Shown piece after piece: positions 1-8,508 of a stretch of DNA of 64,000 nt; within the stretch, counting starts at the first letter, position 1, and every line of letters begins with the position of its first letter. The stretch is from Tiamatella sp964451715 (GTDB lineage: Archaea > Thermoproteota > Thermoprotei_A > Sulfolobales > Acidilobaceae), in contig CAYVIZ010000001.1 in the NCBI GenBank assembly GCA_964451715.1, forward strand, positions 1-64,000, in the 5' to 3' direction. The notes below the pieces were generated by a model. That model did no database searches. It had not been told where the DNA came from and worked only from the letters and a program-made list of their open reading frames with translations. Position numbers and translations under genes: made by a program.

Positions 1-17
1 GGCTGAGCTACCGGCCC
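1..17 (-). tRNA. tRNA 5' end (partial, tRNA-Ala-like)
   Basis: The first 17 bases are, on the minus strand, the acceptor arm and start of the D-arm of a tRNA (GGGCCGGTAGCTCAGCC). They are identical to the first 17 bases of the complete tRNA-Ala at 30597. The anticodon lies outside the window, so the isoacceptor is unknown; a second alanine tRNA is the simplest reading. Confidence 0.8.
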
Positions 18-55
18 ATCCAATAATAGGTATCCCATACAGGCCTGTCTTATAA
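18..55 (-). promoter_or_regulatory. Promoter of the partial tRNA, identical to that of tRNA-Ala
   Basis: Read on the minus strand, this 38-base segment contains a TATA-like element (TTATAAG) and the palindrome ACAGGCCTGT, and abuts the tRNA 5' end. It is identical to 30559-30596 upstream of the complete tRNA-Ala, which marks it as a duplicated tRNA promoter. Confidence 0.65.
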
Positions 56-70
56 TGGTTTCTCTGTCAT

Positions 71-107
71 CTTTAAAACCTTCTTATGAGGTAATGTTCC
101 TATGGAG
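71..107 (+). promoter_or_regulatory. Orc1/Cdc6 promoter with possible mini-ORB
   Basis: A TATA-like CTTTAAAACC lies at 71-80, so transcription would start near base 100. GTTCCTATGGAG at 96-107 resembles the core of the origin recognition boxes found at 32.6 kb (GTTTCTAATGGAG). Orc1/Cdc6 proteins can bind such mini-ORBs, so autoregulation is possible; this is inference from one imperfect match. Confidence 0.4.
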
Positions 108-118
108 CATTTGGAGGG

Positions 119-1360
119 TTGTCTATGAGGGACCCACTGGACGAGGTGTTTGAGAAGACTCTCAAGAGATCGGTGTTCAAGAATAGAAGCGTTTTGCTAC
201 CCGATTATATTCCTCCTATACTTGTTCATAGAGACGAAGAGATAAGGAGGCTTGGCATGATACTCGCGCCTAGCCTTAAAGGCGAAAAACCCGGGAACGT
301 GTTTATATACGGTTTAACCGGAACGGGTAAAACCGCTGTGACTAAATACGTGCTCGAGAGGCTTAAGGCAAAAGCCTCAGAACTCGGTTCAAGTGTTGAC
401 TACGTATATATAAACCTAAGGCATAGGGATACACCGTACAGGGTTTTGGCTGACATCGCGGAGTCTTTGGGTCTCAGGATTCCCTTTACGGGTCTCTCTA
501 CAAGTGAGGTTCTAGCTAGAATAGTCAAGAGACTTAACTCTACTGAGGAGATTATACTGGTAACAGTCCTAGACGAGATAGACTTCCTGGTCAAGAGGCA
601 TGGTGACGACCTCCTCTATAAGCTCGCCCGCATAAACTCCGAGCTACGTTCATCGAGGGTGTCTCTCATAGGTATAACTAACAACATCTATTTTGTCGAG
701 CATCTGGATGCCCGTGTAAAGAGTAGTCTGGGAGAGGAGGAGATAGTGTTCTCCCCCTATAAGACGCATGAGCTCATAGACATTCTAAGCGATAGGGCGA
801 ATCAAGCCTTTAATCCCGGCGTGCTAGACGAGGGTGTGGTGGAACTTTGCGCGTCTTATGCGGCTAAGGAGCACGGGGACGCTAGGAGAGCACTTGACCT
901 ACTCAGGATAGCGGGTGAGATAGCTGATCGTGTGGGGAGTGATAAGGTCTTAATAGATCATGTGAGGAGGGCTAAAGTTGAGATAGAGCGTAATAGGCTC
1001 ATAGAAGTAACTAGGTCTCTTCCGCTTCATGCAAAACTTCTATTCCTAGCAATATTAGAGACAACTATGATAGGTGGCAAATATGCTACTACGGGAGAGA
1101 TATATGAGGCCTACAAGCTCATTGTAAGGGAAGCAGGCCTCGATCCTGTCACACTTAGACGGGTGAGCGATATACTTTCCGAGCTAGACATGTTGGGCCT
1201 TGTCTCGGCTAAAATAATAAGCAGGGGAAGATATGGGAAGACCCGGGTAGTCTCTCTAGAGTCTGACCCGGCTGCCGTAGTAAAGGTTCTTTCAGAGGAG
1301 CCTCTGTTGTCGGGTATTTCAATAATAGAGAAGCTTCAGAAGGCTGTGGGCAGAGAGTAA
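119..1360 (+). CDS. cdc6: Orc1/Cdc6 replication initiator
   Basis: This 413-residue protein is an archaeal Orc1/Cdc6 AAA+ origin-binding ATPase, which recognises ORB elements and helps load MCM. Walker A (GLTGTGKT) is at about 65-72, Walker B (LDEID) at 151-155, sensor 1 (GITNN) near 185-189 and sensor 2 (GDARRAL) near 253-259. The last 110 residues form the expected winged-helix DNA-binding domain. Length is typical. The start is TTG at 119 or ATG at 125; GGAGGG at 112-117 serves either. It stands alone, divergent from the partial tRNA. The origin-like region in this window is about 32 kb away, so any link to it is by family function and not adjacency. Identification is firm; the Orc1-1/1-2/1-3 subtype cannot be assigned here. 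Confidence 0.95.
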   Translation: MSMRDPLDEVFEKTLKRSVFKNRSVLLPDYIPPILVHRDEEIRRLGMILAPSLKGEKPGNVFIYGLTGTGKTAVTKYVLERLKAKASELGSSVDYVYINLRHRDTPYRVLADIAESLGLRIPFTGLSTSEVLARIVKRLNSTEEIILVTVLDEIDFLVKRHGDDLLYKLARINSELRSSRVSLIGITNNIYFVEHLDARVKSSLGEEEIVFSPYKTHELIDILSDRANQAFNPGVLDEGVVELCASYAAKEHGDARRALDLLRIAGEIADRVGSDKVLIDHVRRAKVEIERNRLIEVTRSLPLHAKLLFLAILETTMIGGKYATTGEIYEAYKLIVREAGLDPVTLRRVSDILSELDMLGLVSAKIISRGRYGKTRVVSLESDPAAVVKVLSEEPLLSGISIIEKLQKAVGRE

Positions 1361-1450
1361 ATTAGGGATGAGGCCCGTTGGATTAGGCCATGATTAGAAG
1401 GCTCCATAACACCCTTACCTTATCTAGACGCGGTTGGAGAGTGGAACTCG

Positions 1451-2044
1451 ATGAGAAGTCCTATAGTCAACAGTATAGCATGCGATGACGGCAGGGTAGA
1501 GAAGCTAGGCGGTAAGAGGCTCTATACAATAATAGTGTGTATAGCCTATAGGGGACGCATACCAGTGGATTTAGCGGTTTCAAGAGTTAGAATAGACGGT
1601 TTAGACTCTACATCTATAATATCGGGTCTAGTTATGCGTCTAGAAGAAAATGTTAGACTCGAAAACCCAGCGATACTTCTTGACACGATAATATATGCGG
1701 GATTCAACATAGTATCTCTTGACCTGCTTAAAAGGCTGACAGGTCTTGATGTGATAGCGTTTTATCCATATAAGCCCGATAAAAACCTCTTAATAGACAC
1801 GGTACTCCGTCATTTGGACTGGGCTCCTCTAAGATCGCGGCTGATAGAGGAACAGTTATCGCGTCTCAGGAAAATAGAGACTGAGAAAGGTGTTGTTTAT
1901 GTGGTATCAACGATAGGAGAGGAAAGAGCACTAGCAGATATCGTGGGTTACTACCAGGTATACACGAGGCATTTAGAACCCCTGCGCGTCGCCCATATGG
2001 CTGCATCCAGTATATCTAAATTACTCGGTAAGGTTACGCATTGA
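1451..2044 (+). CDS. DUF99 (UPF0215) family protein
   Basis: The 197-residue product matches the archaeal DUF99 family, whose fold is related to endonuclease V. Visible family features are the N-terminal DDG at about 12-14, the central VRIDGLDST segment near 47-55, and the NPAILLDTIIYAGFNIV strand near 72-88. No biochemical function is established for the family that I can state; a nuclease-related role is only suggested by the fold. The gene starts at ATG 1451, 90 bases after cdc6 on the same strand, so the two could be co-transcribed. Confidence 0.75.
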   Translation: MRSPIVNSIACDDGRVEKLGGKRLYTIIVCIAYRGRIPVDLAVSRVRIDGLDSTSIISGLVMRLEENVRLENPAILLDTIIYAGFNIVSLDLLKRLTGLDVIAFYPYKPDKNLLIDTVLRHLDWAPLRSRLIEEQLSRLRKIETEKGVVYVVSTIGEERALADIVGYYQVYTRHLEPLRVAHMAASSISKLLGKVTH

Positions 2045-2132
2045 TTGCAGGCCCATCAACGATTAGGGGGCCTATTCCACTATGTTTTAATCGTGATATT
2101 GCTTGTACGGTATATTCGAGTAAACCGGTATA

Positions 2133-2147
2133 ATAAACATATATATC
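2133..2147 (+). promoter_or_regulatory. TATA box of malate dehydrogenase
   Basis: An AT-rich TATA-like stretch (AAACATATATATCC region) lies about 60-70 bases before the ATG at 2204. This would place transcription start near 2170 with a short leader carrying GGTGA at about 2191. Confidence 0.4.
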
Positions 2148-2203
2148 CACACATGAGAATCCTTACATCTTGAATGTTCTCAAAATTAAAGGGTGACCGG
2201 AAA

Positions 2204-3130
2204 ATGATAACAATCATAGGAGCAGGGAAAGTCGGGTCCTCAGCAGCGTTATTCATGGCGCTCGAGAAGCTAGATGACATACTCTTACTAGATGTAGTGG
2301 AAGGAGTACCTCAAGGCCAAGCACTAGACCTGTCCCACGCTCTCTCTATACTAGGAATAAACGTTAGCATAGAAGGCTCAACAGACTTCAGCGCTATGGA
2401 AGGCAGTAAACTAGTAGTCGTGACAGCGGGCTTCCCCAGGAAACCTGGTATGACTAGAGAAGAACTTGTCGCTAAGAACGCCGGAATAATAGCTGATGTC
2501 GCCGAGAAGATAAAGAAGTATGCTCCAGACGCTATTGTAATGCTTACAACCAACCCCTTAGACGCGATGGCCTACCTCATGTATAAGAGGCTAGGATGGG
2601 ATAGAAGCAGAGTTATAGGCTTCAGCGGGGTTCTGGACTCTGGGAGACTAGCATACTATGCTAGCAGAAAACTAGGCGTGAGCCCCTCTTCGATAGTGCC
2701 CATAGTTCTAGGTATGCACGGCCAGAAGATGTTCCCGGTACCTAGGCTCTCCACTGTAGGCGGTGCCCCTCTAACTCACCTGTTGGGAGACGATGACATT
2801 AAGGAGATAGTAAAGGAAACCATAGAGGCGGGCGCGGCTATAACCAACCTTAGAGGCTATAGTAGCAACTATGGTCCCGGAGCAGGATTAGCGGTAATGG
2901 CGGAATCAATCCTCAAGAACCAGAAAAGAGTGTTCCTCGCAAGCGTTTATCTTGACGGTGAATACGGCGTCAAGGATGTAACCGCGGGAGTTCCCGTGGT
3001 ATTAGGCAGGAATGGTGTAGAGAAGATTATTGAGCTGCCATTAAATGACGAGGAGAAGAAGGGCTTCCTAGAAAGCGTGGAGGCTATAAGGAGTAATATA
3101 GCCCAGATACCTAAAGACTTGTTGTCCTAA
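2204..3130 (+). CDS. mdh: Malate dehydrogenase (LDH/MDH family)
   Basis: A 308-residue NAD(P)-dependent 2-hydroxyacid dehydrogenase interconverting malate and oxaloacetate. The Rossmann motif GAGKVG is at about 6-11 and an acidic D ends the second strand (LLLDVV), favouring NAD. The substrate loop PRKPGMTRE carries the arginines typical of malate-specific enzymes, TTNPLD follows, and GMHGQKMFPVPRLS holds the catalytic histidine. It closely resembles crenarchaeal malate dehydrogenases. ATG 2204 is preferred over an upstream start at 2174 because GGTGA lies just before it and the protein then begins MITIIGAGKVG as in the family. Confidence 0.93.
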   Translation: MITIIGAGKVGSSAALFMALEKLDDILLLDVVEGVPQGQALDLSHALSILGINVSIEGSTDFSAMEGSKLVVVTAGFPRKPGMTREELVAKNAGIIADVAEKIKKYAPDAIVMLTTNPLDAMAYLMYKRLGWDRSRVIGFSGVLDSGRLAYYASRKLGVSPSSIVPIVLGMHGQKMFPVPRLSTVGGAPLTHLLGDDDIKEIVKETIEAGAAITNLRGYSSNYGPGAGLAVMAESILKNQKRVFLASVYLDGEYGVKDVTAGVPVVLGRNGVEKIIELPLNDEEKKGFLESVEAIRSNIAQIPKDLLS

Positions 3131-3150
3131 AACTCCGAATCACGATCCAA

Positions 3151-3158
3151 TATTTTTC
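3151..3158 (+). terminator. T-rich terminator after mdh
   Basis: A short T run (ATTTTTCC) lies about 20 bases after the mdh stop, as expected for an archaeal intrinsic terminator. The downstream gene is convergent. Confidence 0.35.
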
Positions 3159-3189
3159 CATTTAATAAAGCAAAAATTCCCGGAAGAGT

Positions 3190-3456
3190 CTAATCCACGG
3201 GTTCCTCCTGGCTCTCGGCTTCTGCACCGAGATACTTACGCGCTAATTCGTCTATTTCCATATCTACCGCTTCCTTGAAATGCTTCTCTTTAAGCTCAGT
3301 TACAAGGTTGTATGCCCTCTCCAACTTCGTGGAAGGTATATACAGAACTACCCCCTCTGAATCCTCGAGGAAAACAGCAAACCTCTTCCTTCTAATATCG
3401 AATACTACATGGATGCATGGAGGATCTTCACACTCTTCTATAAGGTTTTTCACCAC
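3190..3456 (-). CDS. Hypothetical small acidic protein
   Basis: An 88-residue protein that I do not recognise. It has an N-terminal CEDPPC pair of cysteines (residues 9 and 14), a predicted beta-rich middle (HVVFDIRRKRFAVFLEDSEGVVLYI) and a helical, acidic C-terminus. It lies about 70 bases upstream of the AIR-synthase-like gene's stop on the same strand and convergent to mdh. It has coding-like composition and no conflict with a neighbour, so it is probably real; function unknown. Confidence 0.55.
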   Translation of the reverse strand: MVKNLIEECEDPPCIHVVFDIRRKRFAVFLEDSEGVVLYIPSTKLERAYNLVTELKEKHFKEAVDMEIDELARKYLGAEAESQEEPVD

Positions 3457-3529
3457 GCTACAACACCTTCTATCCTCATAACCTCTTCTTCCCGTGTAGA
3501 GTTATAGTTAGATTTCAAACCAAAAACTG

Positions 3530-4534
3530 TTACTTGAATAGAGACGAGATTTCGTCTTCTATAAATCCCGAATACTCCTCGTTTTTATCGGTAAGCCTAA
3601 CGTCAAAGCCTCTTTTATCTACCACCTTACCTATAACCGAGAACCCGAACCCGTTATGTTCAAGCAACTTTGCGGCTCGCTCCGTCTTTGAGGGAGGCAT
3701 TGTACCTATTATTGAGCCACTAGATATAAGCCGAAGCCAGTCCACGTTAAGCGCATTACATATCTCCAGAGTCTCTGGTCTTACCAAGATTTTTCTCGTA
3801 TCTATTAAAAGCGAGGTTCCAGAGGAACGTGCTACCTCTATTAGCCCTCCTAGGATTCCCCCCTCTGTCGGATCGTGCATCGAGTTGACTAGTCGTTCCC
3901 TGGCTAGCAGTAGTGCAGGCTGAACTACGCTTATCTCTTCTATGAAGCGCTCGGCGCGATATATTAAGTTTTCCTCCACGCCTTTGAGAATGAGCTTATC
4001 CTTGAAGTCATGTGCTATTATTGCTGTACCCTCTAAGGCGGCTGGCTTCACCTGAAATACTACGTCTCCAGGCCTAGCGTTGCGGGTGGGCGTATAGGAG
4101 TCTATATAAGCTAGGCCTATAGCTGTGACTATAACTATGGGCTTAGTGATTCCAGGGGAAACCTCTGTATGGCCTCCTACTATAGATGCCCCTATTCTAC
4201 CAGCAGCTTCTCCAGCTTCCTTCAAAATAGATTCCAGTCTCTCTAGAGAAGAGCCTGGGGGAAGTAGTATGGTCATCAAAAGCCATGAAGGCTCTGCGCC
4301 GGATACAGCTATATCGTTAGCGGCAACATTGACCGCTAGCCATCCCAAGTTAGAATAAGCCTCGGTAACCGGGTCAGTGTGAGCCACGATAACGTATTCA
4401 GTGTCTCCTACTCTTATTATGGCAGCGTCCTCTCCTATGGAAGGACCGATAATAACATCATCCCTCTCAGCTCCCAAGTTTCTGGATACTATCTCGTTGA
4501 GTAGATCGAAATCAATTTTACCTATACCCAACAT
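3530..4534 (-). CDS. AIR synthase-related protein (HypE/PurM superfamily)
   Basis: A 334-residue ATP-binding protein of the PurM/HypE/ThiL/SelD superfamily. The N-terminal glycine-rich segment GPSIGEDAAIIR at about 30-40, the conserved HTDPVTEA and GWLAVNVAANDIAVSGAEP blocks, and GGHTEVSPG are diagnostic. It resembles HypE most, but lacks the C-terminal PRxC tail by which HypE carries the cyanide group, and no hydrogenase genes are nearby, so it is better called AIR-synthase-like. The start MLGIGKIDF at 4534 is preferred to upstream alternatives at up to 4663, which would overlap the divergent TatD-type gene. The substrate is unknown. Confidence 0.75.
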   Translation of the reverse strand: MLGIGKIDFDLLNEIVSRNLGAERDDVIIGPSIGEDAAIIRVGDTEYVIVAHTDPVTEAYSNLGWLAVNVAANDIAVSGAEPSWLLMTILLPPGSSLERLESILKEAGEAAGRIGASIVGGHTEVSPGITKPIVIVTAIGLAYIDSYTPTRNARPGDVVFQVKPAALEGTAIIAHDFKDKLILKGVEENLIYRAERFIEEISVVQPALLLARERLVNSMHDPTEGGILGGLIEVARSSGTSLLIDTRKILVRPETLEICNALNVDWLRLISSGSIIGTMPPSKTERAAKLLEHNGFGFSVIGKVVDKRGFDVRLTDKNEEYSGFIEDEISSLFK

Positions 4535-4612
4535 TAAAGATCGTCCCCGTTGATACTTTAGGAATAATCCCGTTCTAGTTAAAAACTTCCAAATACCCAT
4601 GAAGGCAATTAG

Positions 4613-5488
4613 GTGTATCTCATGGGCAAATGGCATTGCAGATACACTGATCCCCACCTTCACCCCAACCCTCTAAAAGGCTTAGGCGGGTCTAGAATAG
4701 CAGATGAGATGGCAAAGAGAAACGCGTGGCTTGTAGGTTTTCTATCACTTCCACCTTGGGATTACGGTTTGACCCCTACATTAGAGAATTACGAGAAAAT
4801 AATGAATTTAATCTACAGGGAATGCTCCAACGCTAGGGACAAAGGGTTAAATGTGCTCTGCTTCTCAGGTTTCCACCCGGCCGAGGTTGACAAACTCATA
4901 GACAGGTACTCGTTTAAACCTCTCGAAGTCCTAGAACTCGCCTATAAGGTTCTGGGACTGATAAAAGAGAAGTGTAGGAGAGGAGAATTAGATGGCATAG
5001 GAGAAGTAGGGCACCAGCACTACAAGACATTCCCTGATAGAGTCCTCATATCCCATTATATAATGGAGAAAGCACTGGAGATAGCTTTAGACGAGGACTG
5101 CCCTATACAGCTGCACCTCGAAAACAATGAGCATTCCACTGTGGAAATAGTAGATGATACCGTGAAAAGGCTTGGAGGCCATCCATCAAGACGTATAGTG
5201 TTTCATCACAGTAAACCATCGATGGCCGAGAAGGCTTTCGGTAGAGGCTATTCGGCCACAGTTCCTGGAAGTAATAGGAGACTGTTGGAGCACGTGTTCT
5301 CCAAGCTAGATCCTGTTTACATGGTGGAAAGCGACTATGTTGACGGGCCGCAAAAATACGCGCGTAACCATCCGTGGACTATAATTGAGACTGTGAATAA
5401 CATGATAGAGGAAGGAATAGTGTCCGAGGAGTACGTATGCAAGATAAACGAGGACCTACCCTCTAAGGCTTTCAACGTTACTCCTTAA
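4613..5488 (+). CDS. TatD-related metal-dependent hydrolase
   Basis: A 291-residue TIM-barrel hydrolase of the TatD-like amidohydrolase superfamily. Metal-binding features are the N-terminal DPHLHPN (HxH), GEVG glutamate near residue 127, histidines in QLHLEN and VFHHSK, and an aspartate in VESDYVDGP. This arrangement fits the archaeal TatD-related group of uncharacterised hydrolases rather than bacterial TatD DNase proper. The start is GTG 4613 or ATG 4622. It is divergent from the AIR-synthase-like gene and ends directly against the VWA gene (convergent). Substrate unknown. Confidence 0.75.
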   Translation: MYLMGKWHCRYTDPHLHPNPLKGLGGSRIADEMAKRNAWLVGFLSLPPWDYGLTPTLENYEKIMNLIYRECSNARDKGLNVLCFSGFHPAEVDKLIDRYSFKPLEVLELAYKVLGLIKEKCRRGELDGIGEVGHQHYKTFPDRVLISHYIMEKALEIALDEDCPIQLHLENNEHSTVEIVDDTVKRLGGHPSRRIVFHHSKPSMAEKAFGRGYSATVPGSNRRLLEHVFSKLDPVYMVESDYVDGPQKYARNHPWTIIETVNNMIEEGIVSEEYVCKINEDLPSKAFNVTP

Positions 5489-6865
5489 TCACGTGGTCTT
5501 GTAATAGATGACCTTCAACGCCTCTTTCTCACTGAGTTTATAAGCCCGCATATAGTAGTCGGATGCCATTCTAAGACTGTCATTATGTCCTCCGATCATG
5601 ACGGATACTAGTTTTAGATTAGACTTGGAGAGAACGCTTCTTATGCTAGAGGGGTTTATCCTGTCCTCCCCGTCTGTTATTAAGACTATGTCTCCCGGCT
5701 TCATTCTTTTATTTCTCGTCTCAACCACGTCTTGAGCCGCCCTTCTTACAGCCCGGGATATGTCTGTCCCACCTTGAGGCTTCACTCTCACTATGTAGTC
5801 TATCAGCTTAACTATCTCCCTCCCCTTAGCCCTAGGACTAACCCTATATAGGGGATAAGGGACACTGTCGAAGAATCTGACCATGAACCATCTACTCTCT
5901 GACACGGCTCTCTTGAATAGTGCTAGAGCAACCGTTTTAGCCCACACCATTTTCCTACCCGTCATGCTGCCGCTTTTATCGAGTAAAACATAGACTGGCC
6001 CCTGTCTAGCAGGGAGTCCTTTCTCATAGAGTAGGAGGTCCTGATTGGCGAAATGCGCTAGGAACAGGATCTCGGGTAGTGCGAGCTGGGAGATATGTAG
6101 TCTCTCTAGATCTGTGCCCGTCTCCAGCCCGATTACCTCTCCCCTGGACGAGGATTCGATTATGCGTGAGAACCTTACCTTGCCTATGTCAAACCCCGAT
6201 AAATTATCTAGCAGGAGGCGTACATCTGTTTTCTCAGCCATTTTCACAATATCGTAAATAGAATCTTCCAGAGTCATGACCGATGAGCTTCCCGAGGCAA
6301 AGCTTTTAACAAGAGAAGATACCTCCTTAGCTGTTTTTATGGGTTCAACCGACTTCTTAATAGATTCCTCGACAGCCTTCTTAAGCTTCTTCTCGTCTAC
6401 CACGTTGGAGTTGCCTCCTTCATCTATATTTATCATAGAAGACTGGGCGCCTTCCTGGAATCTGTTTCCCTTTCCTGGGAAACCGCTCTGCTTCTGTAGT
6501 TCAACTATAAGGTTGTGGAGGAATATGGATGCGGCAACAGTAGAGGCTACAGGGTCTGCTATGGTATTCATTCTGGCCTTATGGAAGGCTTCGGAGTTGA
6601 TTAGTGTTGATAGTATGATATATCTATGATAGACATCCCCCTTGTCGAGGTCTATTCCATGCTTGAAAAGCGGGTAAGGAATGAAGAATGCGTGATATAC
6701 TTCTATAGCTAGCTCTGTCGAGGTTTTTAATCCACGCGTCGATGCACGATTTCCGAGTTTTTGAATTACACGGATTATCCTCTGCCCCCTGTACCTCTTC
6801 AACGGATCAGTTAAATCTAGCCCTAAGAAGAGGCTTTCAACCTGCTTCTTACCGCTATGCTCCAT
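5489..6865 (-). CDS. VWA-domain protein, partner of MoxR ATPase
   Basis: A 458-residue cytoplasmic protein with a C-terminal von Willebrand A domain. The metal-ion-dependent adhesion site is complete: DKSGS at about 296-300, the GGTDIS threonine and the LITDGED aspartate. The N-terminal ~280 residues are helical and unlike named domains, as in CoxE/ViaA-like proteins. It starts 3 bases after the stop of the MoxR-type ATPase gene, so the two form a two-gene operon of the RavA-ViaA kind. Such pairs act in remodelling or metal insertion into protein complexes; the client here is unknown. Confidence 0.85.
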   Translation of the reverse strand: MEHSGKKQVESLFLGLDLTDPLKRYRGQRIIRVIQKLGNRASTRGLKTSTELAIEVYHAFFIPYPLFKHGIDLDKGDVYHRYIILSTLINSEAFHKARMNTIADPVASTVAASIFLHNLIVELQKQSGFPGKGNRFQEGAQSSMINIDEGGNSNVVDEKKLKKAVEESIKKSVEPIKTAKEVSSLVKSFASGSSSVMTLEDSIYDIVKMAEKTDVRLLLDNLSGFDIGKVRFSRIIESSSRGEVIGLETGTDLERLHISQLALPEILFLAHFANQDLLLYEKGLPARQGPVYVLLDKSGSMTGRKMVWAKTVALALFKRAVSESRWFMVRFFDSVPYPLYRVSPRAKGREIVKLIDYIVRVKPQGGTDISRAVRRAAQDVVETRNKRMKPGDIVLITDGEDRINPSSIRSVLSKSNLKLVSVMIGGHNDSLRMASDYYMRAYKLSEKEALKVIYYKTT

Positions 6866-6868
6866 GGC

Positions 6869-8035
6869 CTACATACCCAGTTTATTGGTTACATCGTCTA
6901 AGAGGTCATCTATCCTGTTAACCAGCTGTTCTACCTTCCTAGAAACCTCTGAGTCGTCACTCGTCCTCGATATCATGGCAATCCTCCTGCGGGCGGCTTT
7001 GAGGCTACGGTATATTTCTACTAGTTTGGGGTCGAAACTCTTTAGCTTCTCTACTTCCCTAGATATATTTTCTATGTTATGCTCTATCTCACTAAGCTCC
7101 TCCAGTACCTTGCTAGGCGTTCTAAGCTCTTCAAGAAGAATATTGTTTATCTTCTCAAAATCCTCTACATCCCGGGGCGCTATGTATTTAAGAACGAAAA
7201 GATCTTCTACCCGAGCCTTGAGTCTTCCATCGAAAACGGAGTGGGCCGCAATTGCCTTCAACGCTTTACCTTTACGTCTATCCGTCAGGTGGAGACCGTT
7301 GTCCTCTAATATAGCGAAAAGTCTTAGCAAGGATTGCTTTATAGGGGATAGATCTACGGAGAAAACTAGTTTCCTAAGCTCTTGTAGGTCACTGGAGCTC
7401 ATCACCGGTTTTACCTCGCTATACTCACCCTTCTCTATACGCCATGATTTATCCAGCAGCTGAGCCCATAGTTCTTCGGGTACAGGCCTTACTAAGTGTC
7501 TATAGAGTAGCCTATCATACAAAGCATCGAGCTCGGGCTCGTCTGGTACTCTATTACTCGCGGCTATGATAGAGTGAAGGGGTACCTTCATCTCACTGTA
7601 TCCATCGTATAACACTCTCTCTTGGAGAATACTCAAGAGACTGTTCAGTATTGCACTGTTTGCATTGAATATCTCGTCTAGGAACGCTATCTCAGCATTA
7701 GGGAGCTTGTTATCGGTTATACGCCTGTATACTCCTTTCCTTAAAGCGTTAATATCGAGGGGCCCAAAAAGCTCGGCGGGCTCGGTGAACCTCGTCAGTA
7801 GATACTTGAAGAACCTTATATTCAGGAGCTCGGCTGCTCTTCTCGCTAAAGCGCTTTTAGCAGTGCCGGGTTCTCCTATTATTACTGCATGCTCTCCCGA
7901 TAGTAGGGATAATGTCAGTATCAGGGCTTCCTCGTCTCTTCCTACGAATGGCCTGCTAAGCTCCTCGTAAAACAGCCTAGGCTTACGGAGTAATTCAGTG
8001 TCAACACTTGTCTTGTCCAATATTTCTACACCCAC
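6869..8035 (-). CDS. MoxR/RavA-family AAA+ ATPase
   Basis: A 388-residue AAA+ ATPase. Walker A (GEPGTAKS) is at about 54-61, Walker B (IAFLDE) at 116-121, and the MoxR-specific ELFGPLDI and AASNRVPDEPELDALYDR segments are present. Its order TEPAELFGPLD...FLDEIFNANSAILNSLLSILQER is close to RavA. The C-terminal third is predicted coiled coil (SEIEHNIENISREVEKLKSF). It is the first gene of an operon with the VWA gene. The role is chaperone-like activation of an unknown target complex. Confidence 0.9.
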   Translation of the reverse strand: MGVEILDKTSVDTELLRKPRLFYEELSRPFVGRDEEALILTLSLLSGEHAVIIGEPGTAKSALARRAAELLNIRFFKYLLTRFTEPAELFGPLDINALRKGVYRRITDNKLPNAEIAFLDEIFNANSAILNSLLSILQERVLYDGYSEMKVPLHSIIAASNRVPDEPELDALYDRLLYRHLVRPVPEELWAQLLDKSWRIEKGEYSEVKPVMSSSDLQELRKLVFSVDLSPIKQSLLRLFAILEDNGLHLTDRRKGKALKAIAAHSVFDGRLKARVEDLFVLKYIAPRDVEDFEKINNILLEELRTPSKVLEELSEIEHNIENISREVEKLKSFDPKLVEIYRSLKAARRRIAMISRTSDDSEVSRKVEQLVNRIDDLLDDVTNKLGM

Positions 8036-8059
8036 TCCCTACAAGTCAGGCTAATAATT

Positions 8060-8081
8060 CTGTAACCTAAAAACTTTACAG
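8060..8081 (+). promoter_or_regulatory. Cytidine deaminase promoter region with small dyad
   Basis: CTGTAA (8060-8065) and TTACAG (8076-8081) form an inverted repeat enclosing a TATA-like CCTAAAAAC. The dyad could be an operator, but six-base arms occur by chance. Confidence 0.25.
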
Positions 8082-8095
8082 GCAGGGGGTCCTAT

Positions 8096-8479
8096 ATGAG
8101 TGATAAGGAGCTTCTATCCATAGCACGTAAACTCATTAAGAACTCTTATGCACCTTATTCGGGATTCAAAGTAGCCTCAATAGTGATCACCAGCGACGGG
8201 AATAAGTACTTCGGTGTAAACGTGGAGAACTCCAGTTACGGACTATCAATGTGTGCTGAACGCGTCGCAGTATTTAACGCGGTAACCCATGGTAGTAGGA
8301 GTATAGAGGAGGTCCATATATTCACTGAGACCAGTGAACCTGTACCTCCGTGTGGTGCTTGTAGACAGGTAATAGCGGAATTTAACCCGCATGCAAAAAT
8401 AGTGTCTTATAGCCTGAAGACGGGGATGAAGAAGGAGTGGATCCTATCAGAGCTTCTCCCTGACGCCTTCACACTATAA
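8096..8479 (+). CDS. cdd: Cytidine deaminase
   Basis: A 127-residue zinc enzyme converting cytidine or deoxycytidine to uridine forms in pyrimidine salvage. The signature MCAERVAVFNAV, holding one zinc cysteine and the catalytic glutamate, is near 50-61, and PPCGACRQVIAEF with the two further zinc cysteines near 83-95. Length fits the small homotetrameric type. ATG 8096 follows GGGGGT. It is divergent from the MoxR operon and convergent with the STAND ATPase gene. Confidence 0.93.
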   Translation: MSDKELLSIARKLIKNSYAPYSGFKVASIVITSDGNKYFGVNVENSSYGLSMCAERVAVFNAVTHGSRSIEEVHIFTETSEPVPPCGACRQVIAEFNPHAKIVSYSLKTGMKKEWILSELLPDAFTL

Positions 8480-8508
8480 GTATACCAGTATAAAGACTTT
8501 AAGATGCT

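Noticed and set aside
49..118. Second replication origin beside cdc6
   Set aside because: Only one imperfect half-length match to the box is present and the gap is too short for an AT-rich unwinding element; treated as possible autoregulation instead.
3530..4663. HypE as the name of the AIR-synthase-like protein
   Set aside because: The C-terminal PRxC tail is absent and there are no hydrogenase genes in the window.
6864..7463. 199-residue plus-strand frame
   Set aside because: It is antisense to the MoxR ATPase gene, Ser/Leu-rich, and has no recognisable domain.
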